Part shown: positions 6,109-6,888 of the stretch, piece after piece
Layout: each line of letters begins with the position of its first letter
Position numbering within the stretch: the first letter of the stretch is position 1
NCBI GenBank assembly: GCA_948759685.1
Contig: CAQBGY010000172.1
Span: forward strand, 1-6,888
Direction of reading: 5' to 3'
From: an uncultured Eubacterium sp.
GTDB taxonomy: Bacteria; Bacillota_A; Clostridia; Lachnospirales; Lachnospiraceae
Length of the DNA: 6,888 nt
The notes under the pieces: model-generated
Seen by the model: the letters and a program-made list of their open reading frames with translations, nothing else
The model's database searches: none
Told to the model about the DNA's origin: nothing
Position numbers and translations under genes: made by a program

Positions 6109-6850
6109 TTATCGAATCTGCAAACCTTCCGGCTGCCCACGTTGCTCCACGCCCTGCTCATAGCTTCTGGCTGCACGTTCAGCCACGAGCATATGATTTA
6201 CCGCCGTACCGATCCGTTGCCGCTTGCTCTCGTCCGGCATTGCCGTGTCATTCAGTATCAGCGACAATCGGTTCATCTCAGCTGCACTCAGTTCGTGCGA
6301 GTAGCTGCCGGTACTGTCTTTGGCGTGTAGCACAGGTCTTACCCTCTCTTGTATCACCAGCTCACAGGATTTCAGCGAGGGAACGAGCTGCGACAGGTCG
6401 ATGCGTTTCTCCAAGGCCGCTTGGGTTGCAGCCGCCATTTGCTGCTCCTGTTCCTTGCCGTCAATCTGCACGGCAAGAGCCATCAGCGAGGTAAACATCC
6501 CCATCACCAACTCCATAATCGGGTCGTTACCGTTCATCCGGATACCGCTGTCCTCCGAGGAAAGCAGCTTTTTCATCCAATCTTCCGGTGAATCAGCCAA
6601 ACCGGTTGCCGGAGTTTCGTCCTCTTGCGTACGGAATTTAGCCATCAAGTCTTTGCCGTCCGAAAGCAGTTGCAGCCCGATGTTCCCTTTTTGTGCTATT
6701 TCGGCAAGGTAAGCCGCAGGATTCACTTCACGCAGGGTTCCATCCGTAGTAATTTGCTTCACTTCCAGATGCAGGTGTTCTCCGGTTGTCCGTGTGCCGG
6801 TACTTCCTGACACGCCAAGCTGTTGCCCGGCATTCACCGTGTCACCTGTT
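6109..6850 (-). CDS. M23-family peptidase, 5'-truncated by the contig end
   Basis: Only the C-terminal part is present. The frame reads in without a start from the edge as TGDTVNAGQQLGVSGSTGTRTTGEHLHLEV. This is the end of a LytM/M23 peptidase domain: the GxTV-AGQ-lGvSGsTG turn and the HLH zinc/catalytic motif (HLHLEV, codons near 6766-6777). These enzymes cleave peptidoglycan cross-bridges; in conjugative elements they are usually associated with local wall opening for the transfer apparatus. The roughly 200 residues after the domain are mostly helical, with charged and Gln-rich stretches (QIDGKEQEQQMAAATQAALEKR), and I do not recognise a domain there. GTG 6837 is not a real start because it lies inside the conserved domain. 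The stop is TAA 6111-6109. The first zinc ligand and any signal peptide lie outside the window. Confidence 0.85.
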
Positions 6851-6888
6851 AGATCGGAAGAGCGTCGTGTAGGGAAAGAGTGTAGATC
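6851..6888. other. Illumina TruSeq adapter read-through (artefact)
   Basis: The sequence beginning AGATCGGAAGAGCGTCGTGT and running to the end of the window is identical to the reverse complement of the Illumina TruSeq universal adapter as I know it. It is library-derived and not part of the organism. It should be trimmed; the M23 reading frame must not be extended through it. Confidence 0.97.

Noticed and set aside
6109..6837. GTG at 6837 as the true start of the M23 gene
   Set aside because: The reading frame and the conserved domain continue upstream (TGDTV) to the adapter junction; the start lies outside the window.
1..6850. CRISPR array, tRNA or rRNA gene
   Set aside because: I found no regularly spaced direct repeats, cloverleaf-like sequence or rRNA core motifs on either strand.

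Overview
The window looks like part of a Bacteroidales (Bacteroides/Parabacteroides-type) genome or metagenome contig. The clues are a block of genes typical of Bacteroidales conjugative elements (an M23 peptidase, a tandem-OB ssDNA-binding protein and an ArdC-like antirestriction/zincin protein, all on the minus strand), an AT-rich accessory region beside them, and weak Shine-Dalgarno signals. This assignment is inference; no rRNA or housekeeping marker is present.

Layout, reading the minus strand from right to left. The last 38 bases (6851-6888) are not biological: they match the Illumina TruSeq adapter, so real sequence stops at 6850. The contig therefore cuts off the 5' part of an M23 peptidase gene (6109-6850). 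It is followed by an ssDNA-binding-type protein with two OB-like halves (5445-6062) and an ArdC-like protein with an HEMTH zincin motif (3664-5442). Their same-strand, close packing suggests one operon, ending at a hairpin terminator at 3608-3650. This block has clearly higher GC than the rest of the window.

Left of the terminator is a complete but dead insertion sequence (2511-3588). It has 18-bp terminal inverted repeats (16/18 identical) and a 5-bp AATTA target duplication. Its IS982-like transposase is broken by three in-frame TGA codons and one frameshift. Beyond it, on the minus strand, lies an AT-rich cargo gene (405-2361) for an FRG-domain protein with a TPR-like C-terminal region. 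It appears as two overlapping ORFs, but the FRG domain itself is divided between them and removal of one base would restore a single 651-aa protein. The gene is followed by a strong hairpin terminator (321-372). The first 320 bases hold two more hairpins and, at most, two very short doubtful minus-strand ORFs.

Functionally, the right half is transfer/establishment machinery of an integrative or conjugative element. The left half is accessory cargo with an inactivated IS and a frameshifted FRG-TPR gene that may be a decayed or switchable defence-type gene. That last role is inference only.
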